Shown one piece after another: positions 40,774 through 49,179 of a DNA stretch of 64,000 nt; the first letter of the stretch is position 1, and each line of letters starts with the position of its first letter. The notes beneath the pieces were generated by a model. It was given only the letters and a program-made list of their open reading frames with translations. It was not told the origin of the DNA and made no database searches. Position numbers and translations under genes: made by a program. The stretch is from Coprousia sp963931435. Its GTDB lineage: Bacteria; Actinomycetota; Coriobacteriia; Coriobacteriales; Coriobacteriaceae. The stretch covers positions 2,046,001 to 2,110,000 of the forward strand of contig OZ007012.1 in assembly GCA_963931435.1 (NCBI GenBank), given 5' to 3'.

Positions 40774-41619
40774 TTACGCCTCGCTCGTGATGTCGATGCC
40801 GAAGAACTCGTTGGAAAGGCTCGCGAGCGTGCCGTCGGCACGCAGGGCGTCGATGGCCTCGTTCATGGCCTCGCGCAGCGCCGCGGTCTCCTCGCCCTTG
40901 CGCAGCGGGAACGCCACGTGGGTTGACTCGCTGTTCTCCGCCGCGATCTTGAGCGGCGCATCCGGGTGCGCGTTCATGTAGTCGTAGAACACCACCTCGT
41001 CGTTGAGGGTGGCGTCGATACGGCCCTGCTGAAGGAGCTCGATCGTCTGGTTGAAATCGTCCACGCCGGTGTTGGTGGCGCCGAAGCTCTCGGCGAGCGT
41101 GGCGTAGCTCGAGCCGAGGGTGTTGGCCGTGCGCTTGCCCTCAAGGTCGTCGAGCGAGGCGATGTCGGAATCGTCCAAGGTGATGACGACGATCCGGTTG
41201 TAGGCGTACGGCTCGGTGAAGTCGTACTGCTCCTCGCGCTCGGGCGTGACGGATACGCCGTTGGCCATGGTATCGAAGCGCCCGGAATCGAGGCCCGCGA
41301 GCAAGCCGTCCCACTCACCCTCCGCGAAGCTCGCCTCAACGCCCAGCTCGGCGGCGATGGCGCGGGCGACCTCGATGTCGTAGCCGGTGAGGCTGCCGTC
41401 GGCGTCGTGGAAGGTCCACGGGCTCCAGGTGCCCTCGGTCGCGAAGACCATCTCGCCGCGGCCCTGGATCTCCTCAAGAAGGTTCCCGCCTTCCGACGCG
41501 TCCGCCGAGCCGGCGGGCGCCCCGTTGCCGCAGCCCGCGAGGCCCAGGCCCGTCACGATGGCGGCGCCCGTAGCGAGCATGAAGCCGCGACGCGTCATGG
41601 TGCTGTTGGTGCTGTTCAT
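40774..41619 (-). CDS. Amino-acid ABC transporter substrate-binding lipoprotein (family 3)
   Basis: A 281-residue receptor. The N-terminus TRRGFMLATGAA plus lipobox GLAGC indicates Tat-type export and lipid attachment. The SBP_bac_3 domain has VFATEGTWSPWTFHDADGSL, GYDIEVARAIAAELG, FDTMANGVSVTPEREEQYDF and LGSSYATLAESFG, matching polar amino-acid/cystine receptors. It is the last gene of a four-gene leftward operon, 280 bases after the ATPase. Confidence 0.92.
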   Translation of the reverse strand: MNSTNSTMTRRGFMLATGAAIVTGLGLAGCGNGAPAGSADASEGGNLLEEIQGRGEMVFATEGTWSPWTFHDADGSLTGYDIEVARAIAAELGVEASFAEGEWDGLLAGLDSGRFDTMANGVSVTPEREEQYDFTEPYAYNRIVVITLDDSDIASLDDLEGKRTANTLGSSYATLAESFGATNTGVDDFNQTIELLQQGRIDATLNDEVVFYDYMNAHPDAPLKIAAENSESTHVAFPLRKGEETAALREAMNEAIDALRADGTLASLSNEFFGIDITSEA

Positions 41620-41662
41620 GGGTCTTCTCCCTTTCAAATCGATCGTGTTCGCATTGCTTTTC

Positions 41663-41732
41663 CGATTTGGGAACCATATGTACGTTCTCGGCCGGTTTTT
41701 CCCTTCGGAATGTACATACGGTTCCCAAATCG
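41663..41732. repeat. 21-bp inverted repeat upstream of the amino-acid receptor gene
   Basis: Arms 41663-41683 and 41712-41732 (starting CGATTTGGGAACC) are complementary with one mismatch and a 28-base spacer. Located 44 bases before the receptor start; AT-rich compared with its surroundings. No U-run follows, so an mRNA stability element or regulator site is more likely than a terminator. Confidence 0.65.
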
Positions 41733-41830
41733 CACTTAGGTGGACGCGTCCGCCCTGCCCCCCCCGCGAAACGGGGCTGCCGGTGCGATGGACCGCGCGC
41801 GCCGCCGGCCACGCCGGGCGCGCCGGGCGC

Positions 41831-41880
41831 GGCGGCCACGGGCCCCGGCCGCGGCGGCAACGGGCCCCGGCCGCGGCGGC
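41831..41880. repeat. 22-bp tandem repeat, 2.3 copies
   Basis: Two adjacent 22-base units (41831-41852, 41853-41874; core ACGGGCCCCGGCCGC) differing at one base, plus a partial third. They lie just after the ATPase stop within a very GC-rich intergenic stretch. Confidence 0.6.
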
Positions 41881-41899
41881 CGCACTGGCCGCGGAGCCC

Positions 41900-42703
41900 C
41901 TAGGCCGCGTCGGCCGTGCGCAGAAAGGCGCGCACGCGCTCGTTGGCCGGGTGCTCGAAAAACTCCCGCGCCGGCGCGTCGGCCACCACCACGCCGCCGT
42001 CCATGAAGACCACGCGGTCGGCGACGTTTTTGGCAAACGACATCTCGTGCGTCACCACGAGCATCGTCATGCCGTCCTCGGCAAGGCTCCGCATGCTGGC
42101 GAGCACCTCTCCGGTGAGCTCGGGATCGAGCGCCGAAGTGGGCTCGTCGAAGTAGATGATCTCGGGGTCGGTCGCCATGGCGCGGGCGATGGCGACGCGC
42201 TGTTGCTGGCCACCGGAAAGCGCCGCCGGGTAGGCGTCGCACCGATCATCCATGCCGACGCGCCTCAGGCAGGCGTGCGCCCGCTCCTCGGCCTCGGCGC
42301 GCGGCATGCGGCGCGCCACGATCAGCCCCTCGGTCACGTTGCCGAGCACGGTACGGTTGCGGAACAGGTTGTAGCCCTGGAACACGAATCCCGTGCGCCG
42401 GCGCACCGCGGCGATCTGCTTGTGCGCGGCGCTCGCTAGATCGAGCGCATGCCCGCCCAGCTCGAGCACGCCGGCGTCCGCACGCTCGAGGAGATTCGCG
42501 CAGCGCAGAAGCGTCGTCTTGCCCGATCCGGAAGGTCCGAGCACCGCCACCACCTCGCCCTTGGCAACGGTGAGGTCGATGCCGTGCAGCACCTCCGTGC
42601 CGCCGAAGGCCTTGCGCACGCCGGTCAACCGAAGCATCGGCTCCGGCGCCCGGTCCGCGTCCCCGCACGAACCGAGGGAGCGTCCGCTCGTCGTATCCGC
42701 CAT
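41900..42703 (-). CDS. Amino-acid ABC transporter ATPase (GlnQ-like)
   Basis: A 267-residue nucleotide-binding subunit. Walker A GPSGSGKTT, Q-loop FVFQGYNLFRNRTVLGN, signature LSGGQQQRVAIARAMATDP, Walker B IIYFDEPTSALDPEL and switch VVTHEMSFAKNVADRV, all typical of the polar-amino-acid (HisP/GlnQ) family. It starts 3 bases after the permease stop. Confidence 0.95.
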   Translation of the reverse strand: MADTTSGRSLGSCGDADRAPEPMLRLTGVRKAFGGTEVLHGIDLTVAKGEVVAVLGPSGSGKTTLLRCANLLERADAGVLELGGHALDLASAAHKQIAAVRRRTGFVFQGYNLFRNRTVLGNVTEGLIVARRMPRAEAEERAHACLRRVGMDDRCDAYPAALSGGQQQRVAIARAMATDPEIIYFDEPTSALDPELTGEVLASMRSLAEDGMTMLVVTHEMSFAKNVADRVVFMDGGVVVADAPAREFFEHPANERVRAFLRTADAA

Positions 42704-42706
42704 GGT

Positions 42707-43381
42707 CTACCCCCTCTCCATGCCCTGCGCCGCGAGCTTGCGCTCGCCCAGGCGCTGCAGCCACGTGAGCACCGTCGAGAACAGCAGGTACACCAGCGCT
42801 ACCTCGAGGTAGAGCGGCATGGTCACCCATTCGCGCGAGACGATCTCCTGCGTGGCGCGGAACATCTCGGCCACCATGATGTTGGCCGCGAGCGACGTGT
42901 CCTTGACGAGCGCGATGAGCTCGTTCGAAAGCGGCGGGAAAGCCGTGCGCAGCGCCTGCGGCAGCACGATGCGTCGCATGACCTGCAGATAGCTCATCCC
43001 CACGCAATAGCCCGCCTCGAGCTGCCCCACCGGGACGCTCTCGAGCGCGGCGCGCATGGTCTCGGCCGAGTAGGCACCCGTGTTGATGGAGAGCACGAGC
43101 ACCGCCGTCGGCAGCGGGTCGAGCACGACGCCGAAATCGGGCAGGCCGAAGAACACCACGTAGAGCTGGACGAGCAGCGGCGTGCCGCGCACCACCCAGA
43201 TGTAGAAGCGCGCGAGCTGCCGGAGCACCGGCACGCGGGCGTACTGGATGAGCGCGACCACCGTGGCGATGACGAGCGCGATGGCGAACGAGACGAACGC
43301 GAGCGGCAGCGTGTAGACGAGACCCGGGATGAGGATCTTGGGGAACGAGTCGATGAGCAGGCTGATGAGGTCGCTATCCAT
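42707..43381 (-). CDS. Amino-acid ABC transporter permease (HisMQ family)
   Basis: A 224-residue permease. About five helices; family motifs FYIWVVRGTPLLVQLYVVFFGLP, NTGAYSAETMRAALESVP, GQLEAGYCVGMSYLQVMRRI, then VLPQALRTAFPPLSNELI. It works as a homodimer with the ATPase. It overlaps the upstream small gene by 8 bases. Confidence 0.94.
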   Translation of the reverse strand: MDSDLISLLIDSFPKILIPGLVYTLPLAFVSFAIALVIATVVALIQYARVPVLRQLARFYIWVVRGTPLLVQLYVVFFGLPDFGVVLDPLPTAVLVLSINTGAYSAETMRAALESVPVGQLEAGYCVGMSYLQVMRRIVLPQALRTAFPPLSNELIALVKDTSLAANIMVAEMFRATQEIVSREWVTMPLYLEVALVYLLFSTVLTWLQRLGERKLAAQGMERG

Positions 43382-43790
43382 CGCGCCTCACCTCGTTCCA
43401 TGCCGCGGGGGCACCCTGCGGCGCGACGGGGAAGCCGTCGTGAACGTCGGCCGCGCCGGCGGACGCCGCGGAGCCGCCCTGCGGCGCGGGCGCCTGCGCG
43501 GCCTCGGCATCCCGCGCGCTCCGACCCTCCGCAGCCGCGTCCGTCGCGCGCCCGTGCGCGGAGCGCGGTACGCACTCGCAGGCCACGCGGTGCAGCATGT
43601 GGTCGATCGCGTCGATGCCGCGCTGGCTGGCGTGCATCTCGTCGAGCAGCCGCTGCCGCTCGGAGAGCAGCACGCGCTTCGTCTCGCGAGCGCGGCCTTC
43701 CTCGCAGGAGGACTTGGCGCGCTGGACGCGCTCGGCGTCGCACGCGCAGTCGCACAGGCAGCGCTCGACATCGGTACTCAAGTCACCCAT
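43374..43790 (-). CDS. Cys-rich/coiled-coil protein heading the amino-acid ABC operon, 138 aa
   Basis: Unrecognised. The N-terminus has a cysteine cluster (CLCDCACDAE, then SSCEEG), a basic/acidic helix with coiled-coil character (about 35-65, RQRLLDEMHASQRGIDAIDH) and VACECVPRS. The C-terminal half is Ala/Gly/Pro-rich and disordered. AAAGGAG lies six bases before the ATG and the stop overlaps the permease start, so it is really translated as the first gene of the operon. The cysteines could bind a metal or respond to redox state, perhaps linked to cystine uptake; that is conjecture. Confidence 0.7.
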   Translation of the reverse strand: MGDLSTDVERCLCDCACDAERVQRAKSSCEEGRARETKRVLLSERQRLLDEMHASQRGIDAIDHMLHRVACECVPRSAHGRATDAAAEGRSARDAEAAQAPAPQGGSAASAGAADVHDGFPVAPQGAPAAWNEVRRDG

Positions 43791-43813
43791 CTCATACTCC
43801 TTTCCTACCGAGT

Positions 43814-43843
43814 ATGATAGGAGCGCTTCTCACCTATGTACAA
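43814..43843 (-). promoter_or_regulatory. Promoter of the amino-acid ABC operon
   Basis: Minus strand -35 TTGTAC (43838-43843), 18-base spacer, -10 TATCAT (43814-43819), 24 bases before the first start codon. The -35 lies within the palindrome at 43839-43856. Confidence 0.6.
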
Positions 43844-43856
43844 TATCTATATTGTA
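43839..43856. promoter_or_regulatory. Palindromic operator over the ABC operon promoter
   Basis: TACAATAT-CT-ATATTGTA, perfect 8-bp half-sites. Its overlap with the -35 predicts repression by a dimeric regulator not encoded next to it. Confidence 0.55.
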
Positions 43857-43862
43857 TAAGAC

Positions 43863-43883
43863 ACCATGCTTAGAGAGCATGGT
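43863..43883. repeat. Second short inverted repeat next to the operator
   Basis: ACCATGCT / AGCATGGT (8 bp, 5-base loop) seven bases from the operator. It may be a second regulator site or an RNA hairpin. Confidence 0.45.
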
Positions 43884-44047
43884 AAGGATCGAGTACGAGG
43901 TATCCGCAGGAGGGGCGGGGCGCCCTGCAACCGGCGGCATGCGCCCGCCCCTGCGCCGCCGGCCCCTCCGCGATGATCGCGGCACCCCGGTCGGAGCGGG
44001 GATGATACCATGGCTGCAGGCACGCACGACCCGAAAGGCGGTCCACC

Positions 44048-44788
44048 ATGGGCGTCATCCTCCTCATCGCGGGGCTCGCGAGCGCCGCCTACGGCGTCAG
44101 CGTCATGCTCGTCAACTCGGGGTCGCCGTTCTATCTGATCTGGTACGCGCTCGCCCTCGTCCTCGCCGGCACGGGGATCCTCGCGCTCACGCACGCGCAG
44201 GTGCCCGCCATCCGCGCGCTCGCCCGCATCGTGGGCGCCTGCTTTGCCGTCGGCGTGCTCGTCGTGGGCGCGGCGAGCGCCTTCATCCTCTCAGCAGCCT
44301 GGAACGAGCCGGACGAGGACCTCGACTGCCTCATCGTGCTCGGCGCTCAGGTGCGTGCAGACGGCACGCCCGCCGAGTCGCTCCGCTACCGCCTGGAGAG
44401 CGCGCTGGCCTATCTGGACGAGCACCCCTCGACCAAGGTGGTCGTCTCGGGCGGACAGGGAGCCAACGAGCCCTGCCCCGAGGCGCACGCCATGCGCGCT
44501 TGGCTCGTCGAGCACGGCGTCGATGAGGACCGCATCCTGGTGGAGGACCGATCGACCACCACGGCCGAGAACATCGCCTACTCGAGCGAGTTCATCGATC
44601 CCGTGCATGACCGGGTGGGCATCGTCACCAACGACTTCCACGTCTTCCGCGCGCTCGCCATCGCGCGACGCGGCGGAATCGAGCGCGTCTGGGGCGTCCC
44701 GGCCAGGTCGCACCCGTGGTACCTGCCCAACAACCTCCTGCGCGAGTGCTTCGCCATCGCCAAGAACGCCCTTTTGGGCACGATGTAG
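44048..44788 (+). CDS. YdcF/SanA-type DUF218 protein
   Basis: A 246-residue protein with three N-terminal membrane helices (about 2-22, 28-48, 57-83) followed by the DUF218 domain: LDCLIVLGAQVRADGTPAES, VVVSGGQGANEPCPEAHAM, ILVEDRSTTTAENIAYSSEF and GIVTNDFHVFRALAIARR. DUF218 proteins have a Rossmann-like fold; some take part in envelope integrity, with the biochemical activity unproven. The start at 44048 has GAAAGGCGG upstream. Single gene, convergent with the next. Confidence 0.9.
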   Translation: MGVILLIAGLASAAYGVSVMLVNSGSPFYLIWYALALVLAGTGILALTHAQVPAIRALARIVGACFAVGVLVVGAASAFILSAAWNEPDEDLDCLIVLGAQVRADGTPAESLRYRLESALAYLDEHPSTKVVVSGGQGANEPCPEAHAMRAWLVEHGVDEDRILVEDRSTTTAENIAYSSEFIDPVHDRVGIVTNDFHVFRALAIARRGGIERVWGVPARSHPWYLPNNLLRECFAIAKNALLGTM

Positions 44789-44789
44789 G

Positions 44790-44812
44790 GACGCGCCGAG
44801 ACGAGGCGCGTC
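44790..44812. terminator. Short hairpin after the DUF218 gene
   Basis: GACGCGCC / GGCGCGTC with a 7-base loop, directly after the stop. No U-run. Confidence 0.45.
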
Positions 44813-44885
44813 GGCCGCCACCCTCGCGGGCACATAGACAGCCTGTCCGGGGGGGCCGCTGGCCCCGTACCCCGGCAGGGCCTGC

Positions 44886-45185
44886 TCAGCGTTCCCCCGC
44901 ACCCCCTTCCAGGTCCTCGGAAACGCGGCGGGCGATCCGCTGGATCTCGGCGAACCTCCCCATGAGGTAGTCGTAGTTCTCACGCCGATGCGGCACCGTG
45001 CAGGCGCCGCAATCCTTGATGTCGCCGTGCTCGCCCACGTAGCGGAAGTTCCCGCCGCAGGCATCGCCCAGCGCGTAGAGCGGACAGAAGCAGAACAGGC
45101 AGTTCAGCTCCTCAGCGGGCATGTCGTGGCACGGATAGAACTCGCACGCGGCGTGGTTGAAGAACTTGTAGCGCTCCGTCTCCAT
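44886..45185 (-). CDS. Cysteine-rich small-domain protein, 99 aa
   Basis: Starts METERYKFFNHAACEFYPCH and has nine cysteines in a pattern (CEFYPC, NCLFCFCPLY, DACGGN, KDCGACTVPH) that matches the Cys_rich_small domain (metal-binding, found alone or fused to cobalamin-related enzymes). A C-terminal helix (about 70-95) follows. The true start is at 45185; the longer upstream frame runs through another gene. It begins 8 bases after the zinc-ribbon membrane protein ends and is probably co-transcribed. Confidence 0.82.
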   Translation of the reverse strand: METERYKFFNHAACEFYPCHDMPAEELNCLFCFCPLYALGDACGGNFRYVGEHGDIKDCGACTVPHRRENYDYLMGRFAEIQRIARRVSEDLEGGAGER

Positions 45186-45193
45186 ACCGGCCC

Positions 45194-45958
45194 CTAGTTG
45201 CAGAACAGGTGCTTGCGCTTGCCGAAGTAGAGGTAGTTCACCACGATGAGCACCGCGCTCGCGAACATCGACCCCCAGGTGGAGGAATCGGCGAGGTCGC
45301 CGATTCCCAAGCCCGTGACCGCAGCGAGCGCTATGAGGTGGACGAGCGCAATGACGATGTTGGCGCCGATGAGGACGAGGTAGTGCAGAGGGCCGTCCTT
45401 CTTGAAGTGCGCGAGCTCCTGGCGCACGGCGATCGTCGCGACGGCGAGCAGGACGAGCACGACGCCGTAGATAACATCGACCGGCTTGAGCCCCTGGTAG
45501 AAGGCGTATACCAGCGCCGCGTCGTCGCCGTAGGTGGCGCCCGTGAGCGAGGCGATGCCCGCGCCGAAGTTGACAAGGGCGCCCAGGAACAGCGAGAACC
45601 AGATGAGGAACTTGTACCACCTCATGGGGAGGGCGGGCGCGGCGTACGGCACGGGCGGCTGACCGAAGGGCGCTTGGCCAGAAGCCTGGCCGGGAGCCGC
45701 GTTGAAGACGGGAACGGAAGGCGCCGGGGAACCCGCAGGCGCAACCGGGGACAGCGCTGGGCCCGCGATGCCCGCAGCTCCGGGTGCGGTGCCGGGAGCC
45801 ACACCGCACGCGGACGCGGCCTCGGCCGTCGCGCCCGATGCGGCACCGGGCGCGGCGGCCGCCGGCACGCCGCCCGCAGGCGCCGTCAGGGCCGTTCCGC
45901 AGTGCGAGCAGAACGCGCTTCCATCGGGGTTCTGGGTTCCGCAACGAGGGCAAAACAT
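45194..45958 (-). CDS. Zinc-ribbon membrane protein, 254 aa
   Basis: The N-terminal zinc ribbon (MFCPRCGTQNPDGSAFCSHC) is followed by an Ala/Pro/Gly-rich linker (about 28-105) and four membrane helices (about 115-137, 150-172, 190-212, 222-243). The protein ends FGKRKHLFCN. It resembles the many zinc-ribbon plus membrane proteins of coriobacteria and firmicutes, whose functions are unknown. It is divergent from the LysR gene at 46166 with a 207-base gap. Confidence 0.8.
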   Translation of the reverse strand: MFCPRCGTQNPDGSAFCSHCGTALTAPAGGVPAAAAPGAASGATAEAASACGVAPGTAPGAAGIAGPALSPVAPAGSPAPSVPVFNAAPGQASGQAPFGQPPVPYAAPALPMRWYKFLIWFSLFLGALVNFGAGIASLTGATYGDDAALVYAFYQGLKPVDVIYGVVLVLLAVATIAVRQELAHFKKDGPLHYLVLIGANIVIALVHLIALAAVTGLGIGDLADSSTWGSMFASAVLIVVNYLYFGKRKHLFCN

Positions 45959-46165
45959 GGGCGACCTCCTCAGCCGGCGCGCGGATATCGAGGCGCAGTG
46001 GTCGCGCCGCGGCGTCCGCAGGAAACGATACGCCCATCATACCCGCCCGCAGCCACGGCGCCGGCGGGAACGCGCGAATGGCGCGGGCCGCCGGAGCGCT
46101 GCGCGGTATACTCGACATGCATGACGCACGCTCGCGCATGCCCGCCAAGACATACGGAGGCCGCC

Positions 46166-47038
46166 TTGGAGCTTCGACATCTGCAGTACTTCCTCATGAT
46201 CACGCGCGAGGGCACCATATCGGGCGCCGCGGCGGCGCTGCACCTCTCGCAGCCCTCGCTCTCGCGCCAGATGCAGGACCTGGAGCGCGAGCTGGGCTGC
46301 AAGCTGTTCGATCGCGGCAGCCGCCGCATCGAGCTCACCGAGGCGGGCATGCGCCTGCGCCGGCGCGCCGAGGAGATCGTCGACCTGGTGGGTCGCACCG
46401 AGACGGAGTTCCGCGTCTCGGCCGACAACCTGGCCGGCGAGGTGCGCATCGGCGGCGGGGAGACGCCGGGCATGGGGCTCGTGGCGCAGGCCATCGCCGG
46501 ACTCCAGGGCGACTACCCCCTCATGCGCTTCAGCCTCTATAGCGGCAACGCCGAGGACGTGAGCGAGCGCCTCGACAACGGGCGCATCGACTTCGGCGTG
46601 TTCATCGGCCACGCGAACCTCGACCGCTACGAGGTCCTGCAGCTGCCGGCCCGCGATGTCTGGGGCGCGTTCATGCGCCGCGACGACCCCTTGGCGCAGC
46701 GCGAAGCGCTCACGCCCGACGATCTCATCGACCGGCCGCTCATCCTCTCGCGCCAGGCGGACCGCGAGATGCGCGACTGGTTCCGTTGCGACATCGCGAG
46801 CCTGGATGTCGTCGCCACCTACAACCTGCTCTACAACGCCTCGCTGCTGGCGCGGCACGGCGTGGGCTACGTCATCAGCCTCAAGGGCATCGTCGACCTC
46901 TCGCCCGAGAGCGACCTGGTGTTCCGACCGCTCGAGCCCGCCGCGACCGCCGACATCTTCATCGCCTGGAAGCGCTACCAGACCTTCTCGCCCGCCGCCG
47001 AGGTCTTCCTGAACAGGATCCAGGAGCTCTGGGGATAA
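46166..47038 (+). CDS. LysR-family transcriptional regulator
   Basis: A 290-residue regulator. The HTH (LRHLQYFLMITREGTISGAA, then AALHLSQPSLSRQMQDLERE) and the effector domain (VRIGGGETPGMGLVAQAIA, then YSGNAEDVSERLDNGRIDFG) are intact. The start is most likely the TTG at 46166 (LELRHLQYF) with GGAGG five bases upstream; no suitable ATG exists at the domain boundary. It is closely related in sequence to the LysR at 49827, suggesting duplication. The target is probably the cupin/AEC segment next door. Confidence 0.9.
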   Translation: MELRHLQYFLMITREGTISGAAAALHLSQPSLSRQMQDLERELGCKLFDRGSRRIELTEAGMRLRRRAEEIVDLVGRTETEFRVSADNLAGEVRIGGGETPGMGLVAQAIAGLQGDYPLMRFSLYSGNAEDVSERLDNGRIDFGVFIGHANLDRYEVLQLPARDVWGAFMRRDDPLAQREALTPDDLIDRPLILSRQADREMRDWFRCDIASLDVVATYNLLYNASLLARHGVGYVISLKGIVDLSPESDLVFRPLEPAATADIFIAWKRYQTFSPAAEVFLNRIQELWG

Positions 47039-47135
47039 TCCCGCATGCGGCACCCCAAAGAACCGCATGGCCCATCCCCGGCCAGGGGCTGAAAGGGCGT
47101 ACCTCTCACTAGGGAAACCCGCCATGCCTCGCGGT

Positions 47136-47164
47136 AAAACGATGCGGCCACATGGGCCGCATCG
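47136..47164 (-). terminator. Terminator of the CMD/cupin gene
   Basis: CGATGCGGCC / GGCCGCATCG stem (5-base loop), followed on the minus strand by TTTTACC. Confidence 0.75.
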
Positions 47165-47232
47165 CGGAAGGCATCTCGGATCGCCCGTCCCAAGCGGCGA
47201 TGCGCTCGCGCCAGAAGGACTCTGACCGGGAC

Positions 47233-47985
47233 CTACGCCTGCGGGTACTGCGCATCGTCCACTGGCTCGAGCCACTCGTTGGAGCAGTTCTCGCCGGGCA
47301 CGCCGTAGGCCAGGTGGCTCATCCAGCTGTCGGCGGCAGCGCCGTGCCAGTGCTTCACGCCCGCGGGGATGACCACCACGTCGCCGGACACGAGCAGCTG
47401 CGGCTCGCGGCCCCACTCCTGGTACCAGCCGCGACCGTCCGTCACGATCAGCACCTGGCCGCCGCCCTTGTCGGCGTGGTGGATGTGCCAGTTGTTGCGG
47501 CACCCCGGCTCGAAGGTCACGTTGGAAATGGCCACGCCCGCCTCGTCGGCCGAGGTGAGCGGGTTCAGGTACGACTGCCCGGTAAAGTACGCCGCGTACA
47601 CGTCGTTGGCCTCGCCAAGGCCGAAGGTCGGCTTGAAGGTCGCGCCCTCGCCGCTGTCCGCCTCCTCGCCGTACACCTTGAGGAGCACGCGGAACGCCGC
47701 CCACGCGTTGGGCCAGCCGGCGTAGAACGCCTCATGCGTGAGGATCTCGGCCATCTCGTCGCGCGTGACGCCGTTGGTCTTGGCCGTCGCCATGTGGAAC
47801 TCAAACGAGCTGTCCACCATGCCCTTGGCCACGAGCGTCACCACGGTGACGATGGAGCGCATCTTGAGCGAGAGCTTGTCCTCGCGCGCCCACACCTCGC
47901 CAAAGAGCACGTCGTCGTTGAGCTCGGCGAACTTGGGCGCCACCACACCCAGCTGGCTGCGTCCTGCGGTCTGCTTCACTGCCAT
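47233..47985 (-). CDS. Carboxymuconolactone-decarboxylase / cupin fusion protein
   Basis: A 250-residue two-domain protein. The AhpD/CMD-like domain (about 15-115) has LSLKMRSIVTVVTLVAKGMV and ILTHEAFYAGWPNAWAAFRV. The cupin domain (about 150-235) has CRNNWHIHHADKGGGQVLIV and GDVVVIPAGVKHWHGA, with metal-binding His residues. Such fusions are common in LysR-controlled redox clusters and may detoxify peroxides or reactive carbonyls. The CMD domain lacks an obvious CxxC peroxidatic pair, so thiol peroxidase activity is doubtful. Start at 47985 with AAGGGAG upstream. Confidence 0.88.
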   Translation of the reverse strand: MAVKQTAGRSQLGVVAPKFAELNDDVLFGEVWAREDKLSLKMRSIVTVVTLVAKGMVDSSFEFHMATAKTNGVTRDEMAEILTHEAFYAGWPNAWAAFRVLLKVYGEEADSGEGATFKPTFGLGEANDVYAAYFTGQSYLNPLTSADEAGVAISNVTFEPGCRNNWHIHHADKGGGQVLIVTDGRGWYQEWGREPQLLVSGDVVVIPAGVKHWHGAAADSWMSHLAYGVPGENCSNEWLEPVDDAQYPQA

Positions 47986-48145
47986 GGGAAACTCCCTTCT
48001 GCTGCGGCGGTCCTGCCGCCCGCCGGCCTCCAAGGCGCCGGCCAACCTTGTTACCTATCTGAACGTCGCATCTGCGCGTCGTCCACACCTATGGGCACGC
48101 ACGCTTGCCCCGCCGCGGGCTCACGCTACGCGCCAACCCCCCCAC

Positions 48146-49159
48146 CTACCCAAAGCTCATGATGGTCATGAGCACGGGCACGATGGCAAACGACGCCAGC
48201 GTGGAGACAATCGTCCCCTGCGCAGGCAGCTCGCCATCCTGCCCGTAGGTCGCCGCGATGGGCCCGGCCATGGACCCCGTGGGCATGGCGAGCATCACCA
48301 CGAAGACGCCGAGGGCGAGCGCGCTCGGCACCAGCGGCGCCAAGAGAACATAGACCGCGAGCGGCACCAGCAAAAAGCGCACGGCCGTAAAGCCCCAGAG
48401 ACGCGGCTGCCTGAGCACCGTGGCAAGGTCCGCGTCGGCGATGGAGAGCCCCACGAGCATCATGGCCAGAGGCGAGGTGATGCCGCCTGCCATCTCGGCT
48501 GCCTGCATGATGGGCGCGGGAACGGGAACCTGCGCAAAGAAGACCACCATGGCCACGAGGCTCATCACCAGCGGTACGTTGACCATGTCCTTGAGCATGC
48601 CGCGGACGTCGATGGTGCGGCGGCGCGAACGTGCGCCCTCGGCCGAATCCCCGCCAGCGCCGACGTCCGCACCGGTGCCCGCATCGCGCTCCGCTCGGCT
48701 CCCGGAACGCAGCACCGCAACGCCAATGCTGTAGAGAAAGACGTTGGACAAGGCAATGAAGATGCTGCCCAGAAACACGCTCGCCCCGCCGAAGATGGAG
48801 TCGAGCACCGCGAAGCCGATGAAGCCCGTGTTGGTGAGCACGCCCATCCAGAGGTACAGGCCCCGCTCGCCGCGCGGAATGCGCAAAGCGAGGCTGGCGA
48901 GCGCGGCGCCCGCAAGCATCACGAAGAAGAGCGCGATGCCAAGCACCACCGACCACGTGATGGCATCGACACCGGTCGAGGAGTCGATCTCGCCCACCGA
49001 GGCCAGGATCGTGCACGGCAGGGTGATGTTGAAGATGAGCCCCGAGAGCTTGGGGCGGATATCGGCGGAGATGAATCCGCACCGCGCCGCCACGTAACCG
49101 AGTATGGTCACGATGATGAGCGAGAACATGCTCCCCAAGGTGCCGGCGATGTCCGCCAT
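48146..49159 (-). CDS. AEC-family transporter (auxin efflux carrier-like)
   Basis: A 337-residue membrane carrier with two five-helix halves separated by an Arg/Ser-rich cytoplasmic loop (about 155-185). N-terminal IIVTILGYVAARCGFIS and NITLPCTILASV, C-terminal SPLAMMLVGLSIADADL and MPTGSMAGPIAATYGQD are family marks. Members export or import carboxylates such as malate or citrate. AAGGAGGGGCAC precedes the ATG. It lies between the CMD/cupin gene and the cyclophilin-like gene on the same strand. Confidence 0.9.
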   Translation of the reverse strand: MADIAGTLGSMFSLIIVTILGYVAARCGFISADIRPKLSGLIFNITLPCTILASVGEIDSSTGVDAITWSVVLGIALFFVMLAGAALASLALRIPRGERGLYLWMGVLTNTGFIGFAVLDSIFGGASVFLGSIFIALSNVFLYSIGVAVLRSGSRAERDAGTGADVGAGGDSAEGARSRRRTIDVRGMLKDMVNVPLVMSLVAMVVFFAQVPVPAPIMQAAEMAGGITSPLAMMLVGLSIADADLATVLRQPRLWGFTAVRFLLVPLAVYVLLAPLVPSALALGVFVVMLAMPTGSMAGPIAATYGQDGELPAQGTIVSTLASFAIVPVLMTIMSFG

Positions 49160-49179
49160 GTGCCCCTCCTTCTATAACG

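Noticed and set aside
41740..41899. GC-rich plus-strand frames between the receptor and ATPase genes
   Set aside because: Composition is driven by the 22-bp tandem repeat; no start signal and no protein-like sequence.
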